From NCBI RefSeq assembly GCF_004803895.1, contig NZ_CP021978.1, positions 4,712,001 to 4,776,000 of the forward strand: a stretch of 64,000 nucleotides of DNA, given 5' to 3'. Of this stretch, positions 38,735 through 48,684 are shown one piece after another. Source of the DNA: Streptomyces hawaiiensis. GTDB lineage: Bacteria; Actinomycetota; Actinomycetes; Streptomycetales; Streptomycetaceae. Every line of letters begins with the position of its first letter. Position 1 is the first letter of the stretch. A program made the translations under genes and the position numbers. The notes below the pieces were generated by a model that was given only the letters and a program-made list of their open reading frames with translations, searched no databases and was not told the DNA's origin.

Positions 38735-41700
38735 ATGGCGCCGACCACTCTGGTCGCACTGTGGGAGCAGCGGGTCGCGACGGCCGCTGACTCCATTGCC
38801 GTCGTCGCGGGCGACGAGCGCGCCACCTACGCCGAAGTGGACCGACGCGCCACGCTCGTGGCCGCGGAGCTGCGCTCGCGCGGCATCGGCCCGGAGTCGC
38901 TGGTCGGCGTCTGTCTCGGCCGGTCGGTCGACATGGTGGTGGCACTGCTCGGCGTCCTGAAGTCCGGCGCCGCCTATCTGCCGCTCGACCCCAGCTATCC
39001 CGCCGACCGCCTGCGGTACATGCGGACCGATTCCGGGTCGGAGCTCGTGCTGTGCGACGCGGACCACCGTGCGCAGATGCTGGGCGCCGACGCCGATGAG
39101 GCGTGCGGGACCGCGGACATCCTGTTGATCGAGGACCTCACGGCGGCGGAGGGCGCCCGTGTGCCGGCGGAGCTCACCGCGCAGGCCGGCGACGCGGTCG
39201 GTCCGCAGAACCTGGCCTACGTCATCTACACCTCCGGATCGACCGGGCTGCCCAAGGGCGTAGGGATCGATCACGCGGCGATCAGTTCGTTCCTGAAGAG
39301 CGTGGCGCAGCGCCCCGGCCTCTCCCGGGACGACCGCGTCCTCGCCCTCACCCCGCTCTCCTTCGACATCTCCACGCTCGAACTCTTCCTGCCGCTGACC
39401 CTCGGCGCGACCGTCGTCATGGCCCCGCCGGCCGCCAACACCGACCCCGAAGTGCTCGCCGCCGCCATCGAAGAAGCGGGAGTGACGGTCGTCCAGGCGA
39501 CCCCCACGACCTGGCGCATGCTCGTGGCCTCCGGCTGGCAGGCCGGCCGGGGGAAGGTGCTGCTCTCCGGCGGCGAACCGCTGGATCCCCAGCTGGCACA
39601 GGACCTGCTCGCCACCGGCGGCACGCTGTGGAACCTGTATGGGCCGACCGAGGCCACGGTGTGGGCCACGGCCGGCCGCATCGACACCGCGGAGGAACGG
39701 GTGACCGTCGGCACCGCGCTGTCCAACAGCCGCCTCCACGTGGTCGACGAGCACGGAAACGAGGTCTCCCCGGGCGCCACCGGCGAGCTGTGGATCGGCG
39801 GTGAGGCTGTGGCCCGCGGCTATCTGAACCGCCCGGCGCTGACCGCCGAACGCTTCGTACCGGATCCCTTCGGCGGTACGGGAGAGCGTCTGTACCGCAC
39901 CGGTGACCTCGCCCGATGGGCCTCCGACGGAAGCCTGGAGGTCCTCGGCAGGAACGACCACCAGGTGAAGGTGCGCGGCTACCGCATCGAACTCGGTGAG
40001 ATCGAGGCGAGCGTCCGCAGCCATCCACTCGTCGCGGACGCGGTGGTCGTCGTCGACCACCAGGCCGCCGGGGGCGCCCAGTTGGTGACGTATCTGGTCC
40101 CCGCCCACGGCGCCCCCCAGGATCTGCCGGTCCGACTGCGTGACCATCTCGCCGCAAGGCTCCCGGCCCACATGGTGCCGCAGGGGTACTCCGTACTCGA
40201 CGTCCTGCCCCGCACACCCGCGGGCAAGGCCGACCGCAATGCTCTCGGCGGCGCTCCCTACGAGCGGATCCGACAGGCCGGGCACGCGGCTGAGGAGGCC
40301 GTGCCGTACCCGGAGACCGAGACCATCCGCCGGGTCTGGGGCGAGCTCCTCGCCGTGTCCGACGTCTCCCCGCACGACGACTTCTTCGGCCTGGGCGGGC
40401 AGTCGCTCACCGCCGTTCGGGCGGTGGCGCGGCTGCGTGAGGAGCTTGGCGTACCCGTCGACGTACAGGCGATCTTCGCCCACCCGACGGCGGCGGGCCT
40501 GGCCGCGGCGCTCGGCACCCTCCGGACGGAGCATGAGGAGCCGATCCGCCCGGCGACCAGGGCGGAACTCTCCTTCGGCCAGGAGCGCATCTGGATCTTC
40601 GAGCAGCTCAACAGTGATGTCCGCGCCTACCACCTGCCGCTCGTCCTGGCCTTCCCGGGTGACCGTGCCGATGTGCCGGTGCTCGAGCACGCGTTGTCGG
40701 CCGTGGTACGGCGACACGAGGTACTCCGTACCGCGCTGCCCACGGTCGACGGCCGGGTCCAGCCGGAGGCGCGGGCCGCGACGCCGGTATCGGTCACCTG
40801 CGTGGAGACCTCGCAGGAGGAGCTGGACGAGCTGCTCACCGAGCGGATCCGTACACCCTTCGCCCTGGAAGAGGCGCCGCTCCTGCGCGCGGAACTCCTG
40901 CGCATGCCGGAGCGCGATCTCCTGCTGCTCACCCTCCACCACATTGCCTCCGACGGCACGTCACTCGACCTGGTGGTGCGCGAACTGGGCGACCTCTACG
41001 AGGAGCTGCGCGCGGGTGGCGCTCCCCGTGAGATCTCTCTGCCTGTGCAGTACGCAGACTTCGCGCAGTGGCAGCGAGAGCGGCTGGATGAGGCCGAGGT
41101 GGAGCGGCTGCTCGGTTACTGGCGACAGCGGCTCGACGGTGTTCCGGCCCTTGAGCTGCCGACCGACCGGCCACGGCCGGCGATCGCGGGGCACCGCGGC
41201 AGCCGTGAACTGTTCCGTGTCCCGGCCCACCTCACGGACAAGGTGCGTGAGCTGTGCCGTGCGCAGGGCGTCACCCTGTTCATGGGGTTGCTCGCACCTC
41301 TCCAGGTGCTGCTCGGCAGGTACGCGGACGAGAGCGACGTCGCCGTCGGCACGCTGGTCGGAGGCAGGCAGCGGCCGGAAGTCGAAGACGTCGTCGGCTA
41401 CTTCGTGAATACGGTGGTGCTGCGTACCGACCTCTCGGGCGACCCGTCCTGGCGGGAACTGCTCACAAGGGTCCGCGAGGTCGCGCAGGGGGCCTACGCC
41501 CACCAGGAGCTGCCGTTCGAGAAGCTCGTCGAGCGGCTCTGTCCGACGCGGGACCTCAGCCGCAACCCCCTCTTCCAGGTGTTGTTCGCCCTCGACGAGG
41601 AGGCTCCGGCCGGTGTTCTCACCGAGGTCTTCGACCGCAAGGAGCTCGAAGGACGGCTCGGCTCGGCCCGCTTCGACCTCGCATTCGACGTCACCGACCA

Positions 41701-43711
41701 CGCCGTGGGCAGTGGTGACCTGTCCGTCTCGATCGAGTACGCCACCGATCTCTTCGACCGGGCCTTCGTCCAGCGCCTCGCCATCCACTTCGTACGGGTT
41801 CTGGAGCAGATGGTGGGCGACAGCACGGCCCGGCTGTCCGAGCTGGAGATCCTGTCCGGACAGGAGCTGCGCGCCCTGGCCCGTGGCGACCTCGCCGAGC
41901 CCCTGCCCGAGCCGAGCACGCTGGTGCGGATGTGGGACGCGCAGGTCCGCAGGACTCCCGACGGGGTGTGTCTCGTGGGCGATGCCGAGTCGTTGACCTT
42001 CGTGGAGGTCGACCGGCGTGCCGAGGCGCTGGCCGGGGCGCTGCGGGCCAGGGGCGTGGGTCCGGAGCGTCTGGTGGGCGTCTGCCTGGAGCGCTCGGTG
42101 GAGATGGTCGTGGCGCTGCTCGGAGTGCTGAAGGCCGGCGGTGCCTACGTGCCGCTCGACCCCGGCTATCCGGCCGACCGGATCCGGCATCTGCTCGACG
42201 ACTCCGGTGTGCGTCTGGTGGTGGGTGACCCCGGTCATGCGTCGTCGGCGCTGTTGCCCGGGTCCGTGACCCTCGTACCCGTCACCGAGGAGGCGGGGCC
42301 GCCGGCCGAACGGAGCGTGGTCGAGGGTGCTCAGCCCGAGCCGCACCACCTCGCGTACGTGATCTACACGTCCGGGTCGACGGGCAAGCCGAAGGGTGTG
42401 GCGATCACCCACGCCAACATCACCGCGTTCCTGGAGTGGAACCAGCGGCTGTGCCGTCTCACCGAGCGGGACAGCGCGCTGCTGAACCACTCGGTGGCCT
42501 TCGACAACTCGGTGTGGGAGATCTTCCAGTGCCTGGTCTCCGGGGCTCAGCTGCACCTCGCCAACTCCACCGCCGCGTACGACCCGGAGGCGTTCTTGCG
42601 GGAGCTGAGCGAACGGCGGATCTCCACCCTCAACGCCACGCCGTCGCAGATGCGGATCCTGCTGGAGGCGACCGACGATCCCGCCCGGGGGCTCGCCTCC
42701 GTACGGCTGGTCTTCACCGGGGCGGAGGCGGTGCCCCACGACGTCGCGCGCCGCATCCTGGAGGTCACCGCGGAAGGCTGCCAGGTCTTCAACGAGTACG
42801 GGCCGACCGAGGCGACCGTCACGTCCGCGTACTGCCCGATCACCACCGAGCTGATCGACCGTCACGCTCATCGGCCGAGCGTCCCGTTCGGCCAGGCCAC
42901 CGACAACGCCCGCCTGTACGTGCTCGATCCGCGGCTGCGGCCCGTCGTGCCCGGGTGCCGGGGACAGTTGTACGTCGGCGGTGTCGCCGTGGGACGCGGC
43001 TACTTGGGGCAACCGGCCAGGACGGCTCAGGTCTACCTGCCCGATCCCTTCGCGGAGGAGCCCGGCGCACGCATGTACGCCACGGGTGACGTCGTGCAGC
43101 TCCTCCCCGACGGGAACCTGGTGTTCCTCGGTCGCGACGACCACCAGGTCAAGGTGCGCGGATTCCGCATCGAACTCGGAGAGATCGAATCCGTGCTGCG
43201 TACGCACTCGGCGGTCACGGACTGTGTGGTGGCCGTACACCGTACGGCCACGGGTGTCGAGCAGCTGGCGGCGTACGTCATCCCGCAAGCCGCGGCGGAC
43301 ACCGCGACCTCCTTCACGCCGGCGCACCTGCGGGAGCACCTGGCCGGGCAACTGCCGTCGTACATGGTGCCGCAGTGCTACACCGTCATCGACCAGATCC
43401 CGCTGACCCCGAACGGAAAGGTCAGCCGGGACGCCCTGCCCGCACCGCAGACCGTGGCCGCTGATCCGGTGAACGATCAGGAGATCACCAAGGAACAGCA
43501 GCTCGTGGTCGAGGTGTGGCAGGAGGTTCTCGGTATCGACGGCCCCCTGGGGGCCGACGACAACTTCTTCGAGGTCGGTGGCAACTCGCTGGCCGTCACC
43601 GCGGTCGCGGTGCGGCTGAGCACACGGCTCGGACGCCGTGTCTCACCGGTCCTGGTCTTCCGTTTCCCCACGGTCGCAGACCTCGCCGAAGCCTTGGAAG
43701 AGGCGTGGTGA
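38735..43711 (+). CDS. Dimodular NRPS: A1-PCP1-C-A2-PCP2
   Basis: 1658 residues from the ATG at 38735 (GAAAGGA upstream). A1 spans about 10-500, PCP1 has Ser557 in GGQSL, the C domain begins near 600 with HHIASDG at 735-741, A2 spans about 1085-1560, and PCP2 has Ser1618 in GGNSL. By eye the A1 pocket reads D-I-L-Q-L-G-L-V-W-K, close to the glycine code. A2 reads D-N-W-N-F-G-E-V-T-K, which I cannot assign; its polar residues would suit Dap. There is no thioesterase, epimerase or reductase domain, so release must be in trans. The MbtH and thioesterase lie immediately upstream. Confidence 0.95.
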   Translation: MAPTTLVALWEQRVATAADSIAVVAGDERATYAEVDRRATLVAAELRSRGIGPESLVGVCLGRSVDMVVALLGVLKSGAAYLPLDPSYPADRLRYMRTDSGSELVLCDADHRAQMLGADADEACGTADILLIEDLTAAEGARVPAELTAQAGDAVGPQNLAYVIYTSGSTGLPKGVGIDHAAISSFLKSVAQRPGLSRDDRVLALTPLSFDISTLELFLPLTLGATVVMAPPAANTDPEVLAAAIEEAGVTVVQATPTTWRMLVASGWQAGRGKVLLSGGEPLDPQLAQDLLATGGTLWNLYGPTEATVWATAGRIDTAEERVTVGTALSNSRLHVVDEHGNEVSPGATGELWIGGEAVARGYLNRPALTAERFVPDPFGGTGERLYRTGDLARWASDGSLEVLGRNDHQVKVRGYRIELGEIEASVRSHPLVADAVVVVDHQAAGGAQLVTYLVPAHGAPQDLPVRLRDHLAARLPAHMVPQGYSVLDVLPRTPAGKADRNALGGAPYERIRQAGHAAEEAVPYPETETIRRVWGELLAVSDVSPHDDFFGLGGQSLTAVRAVARLREELGVPVDVQAIFAHPTAAGLAAALGTLRTEHEEPIRPATRAELSFGQERIWIFEQLNSDVRAYHLPLVLAFPGDRADVPVLEHALSAVVRRHEVLRTALPTVDGRVQPEARAATPVSVTCVETSQEELDELLTERIRTPFALEEAPLLRAELLRMPERDLLLLTLHHIASDGTSLDLVVRELGDLYEELRAGGAPREISLPVQYADFAQWQRERLDEAEVERLLGYWRQRLDGVPALELPTDRPRPAIAGHRGSRELFRVPAHLTDKVRELCRAQGVTLFMGLLAPLQVLLGRYADESDVAVGTLVGGRQRPEVEDVVGYFVNTVVLRTDLSGDPSWRELLTRVREVAQGAYAHQELPFEKLVERLCPTRDLSRNPLFQVLFALDEEAPAGVLTEVFDRKELEGRLGSARFDLAFDVTDHAVGSGDLSVSIEYATDLFDRAFVQRLAIHFVRVLEQMVGDSTARLSELEILSGQELRALARGDLAEPLPEPSTLVRMWDAQVRRTPDGVCLVGDAESLTFVEVDRRAEALAGALRARGVGPERLVGVCLERSVEMVVALLGVLKAGGAYVPLDPGYPADRIRHLLDDSGVRLVVGDPGHASSALLPGSVTLVPVTEEAGPPAERSVVEGAQPEPHHLAYVIYTSGSTGKPKGVAITHANITAFLEWNQRLCRLTERDSALLNHSVAFDNSVWEIFQCLVSGAQLHLANSTAAYDPEAFLRELSERRISTLNATPSQMRILLEATDDPARGLASVRLVFTGAEAVPHDVARRILEVTAEGCQVFNEYGPTEATVTSAYCPITTELIDRHAHRPSVPFGQATDNARLYVLDPRLRPVVPGCRGQLYVGGVAVGRGYLGQPARTAQVYLPDPFAEEPGARMYATGDVVQLLPDGNLVFLGRDDHQVKVRGFRIELGEIESVLRTHSAVTDCVVAVHRTATGVEQLAAYVIPQAAADTATSFTPAHLREHLAGQLPSYMVPQCYTVIDQIPLTPNGKVSRDALPAPQTVAADPVNDQEITKEQQLVVEVWQEVLGIDGPLGADDNFFEVGGNSLAVTAVAVRLSTRLGRRVSPVLVFRFPTVADLAEALEEAW

Positions 43712-43763
43712 CCGTGACGGCCACCCCCACCGTCCGCGCAGACAGATGCAGAGAAAGGCAGGC

Positions 43764-45023
43764 ATGAGCAACACGGACAACAGTGTCGTTCTCGTCGACG
43801 CGTACCCCTCGAGCTACGCGCTGGCCGAGGCGTTCCTGGAGCAGGGCTGTGCTGTCGTGCGAGTGCAGAGCACCCAGGACGTACCCAGGTGCTACCAGGG
43901 CGACTTCGACACCCGGGCCTTCAGCGACAACATCATCCACAGGGGTTCGCTGAGCGAAACCGTCGCGGCAGTGGCCGAGCACCGTCCCGTCGCGGTCATC
44001 GCCGCAGGCGAGTACGGCGTGGAGCTGGCGGACGCACTCAGCGAGGAACTCGCGGTGCCCACCAACGGCCGCCTGCTCTCGCCGGCCCGGCGGAACAAGT
44101 TCCTGATGACCGAGACGCTCCGGGCCGCGGGCTTGCGCGCGGCCCGGCAGAAGCTGGTCGAGGACGAGCAGACCCTCATCGACTGGCATCGCGAGATCGG
44201 CGGCCGGGTCGTGGTGAAGCCGCTGCGCAGCGCCGCCAACGACGGCGTGACCATCTGCGACACTCCCGAGGAGTCGGCCGCCGCGCTGCGCGGCATCCTG
44301 ACCGCCACGACGGTGTTCTCGGAGACCAACACCGCGGCCGTCGTCCAGGAGTACCTGGTGGGTGGCGAGTACGTGGTGGACACCGTGAGCCGCGACGGTC
44401 GGCACCGGGCCACAGACGTCTGGAAGTACAGCAAGATGACCGTTCCCGGCGTACGGGACCGGATCACCGGCGGCCATCTGATCCCCGGGGACGCGCCGGT
44501 GCGCCAGGCCGTCGTCGACTACGCCCACGACGTGCTCGACGCGCTCGGAATCCGGCACGGACCGGCGCATCTGGAGATCATCGTCACCGACGAAGGGCCG
44601 TGCCTCGTCGAGGTGGGCGCTCGGATCGCCGGCGCGAACACGCCGTACTACGCCGAGTTGGGAGCGGGGGAGTCGCAGATCGGGTGGACCGTGCAGGCGT
44701 ATCTCCACCCGGAGCGGTTCCTCGCCGAACACCGGCACCCGTACCGCCTTCAACAGCACGTATCGGTGTCCTGGCCGACGGCACCGCAGCAGGGAAAGCT
44801 CGTCTCCTACCCCCTGCTGGAAGTCGTTCGGGGCATGGAGAGCTTCAACAACACGGAGATCTTCGTGCACCCGGGCGATTCCCTCGTCCGTACCGTCGAC
44901 GACTCCACCAAGACCATGGCCGTCGGCTTCGCGCACCCGTCGGCGGAAGTCGTCGAGCGCGACTTCAACGCGATCTGCTACTTGGACGGCCCCGGCTTCT
45001 ACGACGTGGAACAGCCCGAGTGA
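43764..45023 (+). CDS. ATP-grasp carboxylate-amine ligase 1
   Basis: 419 residues from the ATG at 43764 (GAGAAAGG upstream). An N-terminal pre-ATP-grasp domain (VVLVDAYPSSYALAEAF) is followed by the ATP-grasp core. This has VVVKPLRSAANDGV (nucleotide-binding Lys), EYLVGGEYVVDTVS, and the metal-binding stretch HLEIIVTDEGPCLVEVGAR. Related enzymes join amino acids into dipeptides or amides through acyl phosphates. It resembles the second ATP-grasp gene at 47303, suggesting duplication and two ligation steps. The substrates are unknown. Confidence 0.9.
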   Translation: MSNTDNSVVLVDAYPSSYALAEAFLEQGCAVVRVQSTQDVPRCYQGDFDTRAFSDNIIHRGSLSETVAAVAEHRPVAVIAAGEYGVELADALSEELAVPTNGRLLSPARRNKFLMTETLRAAGLRAARQKLVEDEQTLIDWHREIGGRVVVKPLRSAANDGVTICDTPEESAAALRGILTATTVFSETNTAAVVQEYLVGGEYVVDTVSRDGRHRATDVWKYSKMTVPGVRDRITGGHLIPGDAPVRQAVVDYAHDVLDALGIRHGPAHLEIIVTDEGPCLVEVGARIAGANTPYYAELGAGESQIGWTVQAYLHPERFLAEHRHPYRLQQHVSVSWPTAPQQGKLVSYPLLEVVRGMESFNNTEIFVHPGDSLVRTVDDSTKTMAVGFAHPSAEVVERDFNAICYLDGPGFYDVEQPE

Positions 45024-45066
45024 AGCGGCTCCGACCGATCAGCACACGCACACGACAGAGGCCCGA

Positions 45067-46047
45067 ATGAACAGCAGCCGCGGTTTGATCGACATACCCG
45101 GATTCCCGCCCTTCGACCCCACGCACCCGGTGGAGAACGCGGTCATCACACGCCTCGCCGGCAACTGGCACCGGCGCGCGACGGTGAAGCGCAAGGAGCC
45201 CGAGCTCGAGGACCTGTTCGAAGTCGACCGTCCCGACTATCCGGAACGGCTCGTCCCGTTCGCCGGCCACCCCGTGTGGGAGGGTCTCGACCCCGACGTC
45301 CGGAGCCGGATGCTGAGCTGGGCCTGGCTGGCCTACAACAAGCACACCGTCCTGGCCGAACAGCGCGTGGTGAACCCGGCCTTCGCCTACGTCATCGAGG
45401 GGGAGTTCCCGTCCCTGGGCGGCCCCGCCCTCGAGCAGTCGCTCGCCCAGGCCATGGTGGACGAGCAGTACCACACACTGATGCACCTCAACGCCAGTAC
45501 CATCACTCGGCGGAAGCGGCGGATCGAGATCCCCGACACCGTGCTTCCCGCCCCGCACATCGTCCGGCGTCTCGCGGAACTCCGCGACGAGTGCTCGGAG
45601 TCCTGGGAGCAGAAGCTCACCACCCTCGCGTTCGCGACGGTCTCCGAGACCTCGATCAGCGCCTATCTGCACCTGCTGTCGGACGACAAAGAAATCCAGG
45701 TCATCAACTCGACGACGGTACAGCTGCACAACCGCGACGAAATCTGCCACTCGTCCATCACCGGTGAACTCGCGAAAACCGTCTACGACTTCCTTTCCAA
45801 GGATCAGAAAAGGTTCTTCGTCGAGACGATGATGACGGGACTCGAGGCGTTCGTTGCCAACGACTACCGGACCTGGCAGCAGATCCTCGCCATGCACGGC
45901 GTGGCCGACGCCGAGAAGATGATCTCCGAAATCCAGTACGATGCGGGTCGCAAGAACCTCGTGCGCGACTTCAGCGGCCTTCGCTGCCTCCTCTCCGATA
46001 TGGATCTGCTCGGCCAGGTTGACTGGGACTGGGGCGACGAGCAGTAG
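45067..46047 (+). CDS. AurF-type diiron N-oxygenase
   Basis: 326 residues, close to the AurF length. All seven iron ligands known from AurF (E101, E136, H139, E196, H223, E227, H230) have counterparts at nearly constant offset: Glu98, Glu133, His136, Glu194, His221, Glu225, His228 (motifs DEQYH, HNRDEICH). AurF-like enzymes oxidise amines to hydroxylamines, nitroso or nitro groups. Here the substrate may be the Dap or Gly amine, free or carrier-bound; this is inference. It is part of operon 1. Confidence 0.9.
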   Translation: MNSSRGLIDIPGFPPFDPTHPVENAVITRLAGNWHRRATVKRKEPELEDLFEVDRPDYPERLVPFAGHPVWEGLDPDVRSRMLSWAWLAYNKHTVLAEQRVVNPAFAYVIEGEFPSLGGPALEQSLAQAMVDEQYHTLMHLNASTITRRKRRIEIPDTVLPAPHIVRRLAELRDECSESWEQKLTTLAFATVSETSISAYLHLLSDDKEIQVINSTTVQLHNRDEICHSSITGELAKTVYDFLSKDQKRFFVETMMTGLEAFVANDYRTWQQILAMHGVADAEKMISEIQYDAGRKNLVRDFSGLRCLLSDMDLLGQVDWDWGDEQ

Positions 46048-46088
46048 TTCCCTCCGCATCCTCAATTCTTGACGCAAGAGGTGTACTC

Positions 46089-47306
46089 GTGTTCTCTGCC
46101 TATCGGCGGCTGTTTTCCGAACCCGGAATTCGACCCCTTATGGCCGTTGGGCTGCTGGCGAAGATGCCCGGCCTCGGTATCTCCTCGGTCCTCATCCTGC
46201 ACGTAGTGGGAAACATGGACCGCGGCTTCGGTGCGGGAAGTCTGGTGGCCGCGTCCTGGACGGCCGGTGCGGGCCTGGGGGCCCCTCTGCAGGGCCGTGG
46301 TCTCGACCGCTACGGTCTGCGCAGGGTCTTCGGTCTGCTGGTGATCGCCCAGGCGCTGTTCTGGGGGCTGGCACACTTCCTGCCGTTCCCCGCCTTGGTC
46401 GCCACCGCGTTCATCGGTGGTCTGACGACGCTGCCGGCCTTCACGGTCATTCGCCTGGCCCTGGCCAACATGGTCACCGAGGAGAACCGGCACACCGCCT
46501 ACGCGGTCGAGGCGATCACCACCGACATCGCCTACATGGCAGGCCCGTCCTTCGGCATCCTGCTCGCCTCCATGGCGTCGCCCACGGTGGCGTTCCTGGC
46601 CATGGGCACGATGCTGCTCGTCGCGGGCGCCGCATATCTGCTGCTCGACCCGCCCCTCAAGGCGGCACGTCCGGCAGCGGACGGCCCCAAGCCCGGGCTG
46701 CGCAGCTGGCTGACCGTGCGGATGGTGTGCGCGCTGAGCGTGACCGTCGCCACCTCGATCGCGGTGATCGGCTTCGAGGTCGCTGCCATCGGCACCCTGC
46801 AGAAGTCCGGTCAGCTGCAGTGGAGCTGGCTGCTTCTGGTGGCCGCGGGCATCGCTTCCGTGGCCGGCGGCTTCCTCTACGGAGGTATGCGCCGCCCGCC
46901 GTCGGTGTTCGCGATCGGCGCGTGCCTCGGTCTGCTCTGCATCCCGATCGGGCTCGCGACCGAGTGGTACTGGCTGAGCCTGCTCGCCATCCCGGCCAAC
47001 CTCCTTGTGGCACCCGCCCTGTCGGCGAGTGCCGGCGCCGTGAGCCGGCTCGCACCCGACGACAGCAAGGGAGTGGCCATGGGCACCTACGCCAGCGCGA
47101 TCCTGGTCGGCAACGTGATCGGGTCGCCGCTGGCCGGCACGGTTCTCGACCACGGTGGCTCCGCTGCTTCCTTCGCCGCGTTCGGTGCCACCGCCGCACT
47201 CATAGCCGGCGTGGCCTACCTCTGTGACCTGCGACTTCGGAGCAAGGGGAGCGACGCCCCCGCCGCGCGGAGCGAACAACTGGAGAACTCGGGAGCCCCG
47301 CAGTGA
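46089..47306 (+). CDS. MFS transporter (probable product exporter)
   Basis: 405 residues with about 12 transmembrane segments in two six-helix halves, joined by a loop near residue 200 (PADGPKPGLRSW). The architecture is that of MFS drug-efflux proteins; GLDRYGLRRVFG fits the loop 2-3 motif. A GTG start at 46089 was chosen. It overlaps the next ligase gene by 4 nt. It is likely the cluster's export and self-protection gene. Confidence 0.9.
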   Translation: MFSAYRRLFSEPGIRPLMAVGLLAKMPGLGISSVLILHVVGNMDRGFGAGSLVAASWTAGAGLGAPLQGRGLDRYGLRRVFGLLVIAQALFWGLAHFLPFPALVATAFIGGLTTLPAFTVIRLALANMVTEENRHTAYAVEAITTDIAYMAGPSFGILLASMASPTVAFLAMGTMLLVAGAAYLLLDPPLKAARPAADGPKPGLRSWLTVRMVCALSVTVATSIAVIGFEVAAIGTLQKSGQLQWSWLLLVAAGIASVAGGFLYGGMRRPPSVFAIGACLGLLCIPIGLATEWYWLSLLAIPANLLVAPALSASAGAVSRLAPDDSKGVAMGTYASAILVGNVIGSPLAGTVLDHGGSAASFAAFGATAALIAGVAYLCDLRLRSKGSDAPAARSEQLENSGAPQ

Positions 47307-48535
47307 AGATCGCGATCGTCGACGGTTACTCGACCGGCAGCCTTCTGGTGAACAAGCTGCGCGAGCGGGGCGTGGAGTGCGTCCACGTCCGAAGCCAGGA
47401 GGTGGTGCCCGCCCGCCTGCTGTCCTCCTTCGTGCCGGACTACTACGCGGCAGACCTCGGATGGTTCTCCGACCTGGGCGATGCCGTACGGGCGTTGAAG
47501 GAGACGGAGGTCGACCGTGTGGTCGCGGGGACCGAGTGCGGAGTGGTGCTCGCGGACACCCTCGCCCATGAACTGGGGCTGACGGGCAACGAGTTCGACG
47601 GCGTCGAGGCCAGACGCGACAAGTACTTGATGGCGAACAGACTCGCCGCGGCCGGGCTGGCCGCACCGGTGGGCTTCAACACCACCGACCCCGAGGCCGC
47701 CGTCGAGTGGTTCACGACCGCCGGTTCCCCGGTCGTCGTCAAACCGGCAGCCAGCGCCGGCACGGACAACGTGCACATCTGCGCCACCGAGGAGGAGGTG
47801 CGGTCGGCCTGCGAGGCCGTCATGCGCAGCAACGACTACTTCGGCAACCCGAACCCGTCGGCGGTGGTGCAGAAGTTCCTGGTCGGCACGGAGTACATCG
47901 TCAATACGGTCTCCGTGGACGGCGTGCAGAAGGTGTCCGACGTCTGGCTGTCGGCGAAGACCACCGGGCCGACCGGAGCACCGCTGTACGACTACCAGCA
48001 ACCCCTGCCGATGACGGCCCCGCATGTCGCGGAACTGATCGACTACGTGGTGTCGGCGGTCACCGCCCTCGGCATCACCAACGGCGCCGCGCACAGCGAG
48101 GTGATGCTCACCGAGGACGGTCCGGTGCTGATCGAGACCGGGGCACGGCTCATGGGCGCGATGCTGCCCGACGTGATCGAGCGCTACTCGGGGACGTCCC
48201 ACGTGGAGCTGCTCGCGCTGGCGCTCACGGATCAGGAAGGCTTCCGTGCCTTCCAGGGCAGCGACGTGCACTGGAGCAGGACCGTGCGCAACGTCTGGCT
48301 GATCAACAGCCGCGCCGGCGTGTCTTCCGCGTGGCACGACCGGTTCTGCGGCCTGCCCGCTTTCGACCGGCTGGTCACGGGCGTCCGTGAGGGCGCACAG
48401 ATGCGGCGGACGGTCGATATGGCGACCTCTCCCGGCTTCATATCCCTCGTCGCCGACACGGAGGCCGAGCTCGATCGTGATCAGCTGGCGATCCGGTCCA
48501 TGGAGTCCACCGGACTTTATGTCGAAGGCCCCTGA
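47303..48535 (+). CDS. ATP-grasp carboxylate-amine ligase 2
   Basis: 410 residues; the GTG overlaps the MFS stop (GTGA). The layout is the same as ligase 1: IAIVDGYSTGSLLVNKL at the N-terminus, VVVKPAASAGTDNVHI, QKFLVGTEYIVNTVS, and HSEVMLTEDGPVLIETGARL. It probably forms a peptide or amide bond with ATP, in addition to or after the NRPS. It is the last gene of operon 1, followed by a strong terminator at 48613. Confidence 0.9.
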   Translation: MKIAIVDGYSTGSLLVNKLRERGVECVHVRSQEVVPARLLSSFVPDYYAADLGWFSDLGDAVRALKETEVDRVVAGTECGVVLADTLAHELGLTGNEFDGVEARRDKYLMANRLAAAGLAAPVGFNTTDPEAAVEWFTTAGSPVVVKPAASAGTDNVHICATEEEVRSACEAVMRSNDYFGNPNPSAVVQKFLVGTEYIVNTVSVDGVQKVSDVWLSAKTTGPTGAPLYDYQQPLPMTAPHVAELIDYVVSAVTALGITNGAAHSEVMLTEDGPVLIETGARLMGAMLPDVIERYSGTSHVELLALALTDQEGFRAFQGSDVHWSRTVRNVWLINSRAGVSSAWHDRFCGLPAFDRLVTGVREGAQMRRTVDMATSPGFISLVADTEAELDRDQLAIRSMESTGLYVEGP

Positions 48536-48612
48536 GGCAGAGGCCCGACATGGCCCGTCCTGTCACCCCTGTCTGCCTTCCGGACACTATCGAGATCCTG
48601 ACCCTGGTATTC

Positions 48613-48646
48613 GAAGCCGCCCGAGCTCTTCGGCTCGGGCGGCTTC
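48613..48646 (+). terminator. Intrinsic terminator after operon 1
   Basis: A perfect 14-bp stem (arms 48613-48626 and 48633-48646) with a TCTTCG loop separates operon 1 from the promoter of operon 2. Confidence 0.9.
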
Positions 48647-48684
48647 GTCATGTCGCAACCCCTGTCTCCCGGCCCGGAGCCACG

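Noticed and set aside
40961-43351. 796-codon minus-strand frame opposite the NRPS
   Set aside because: Low-complexity shadow of the second half of the NRPS; no ribosome-binding site or recognisable domain.
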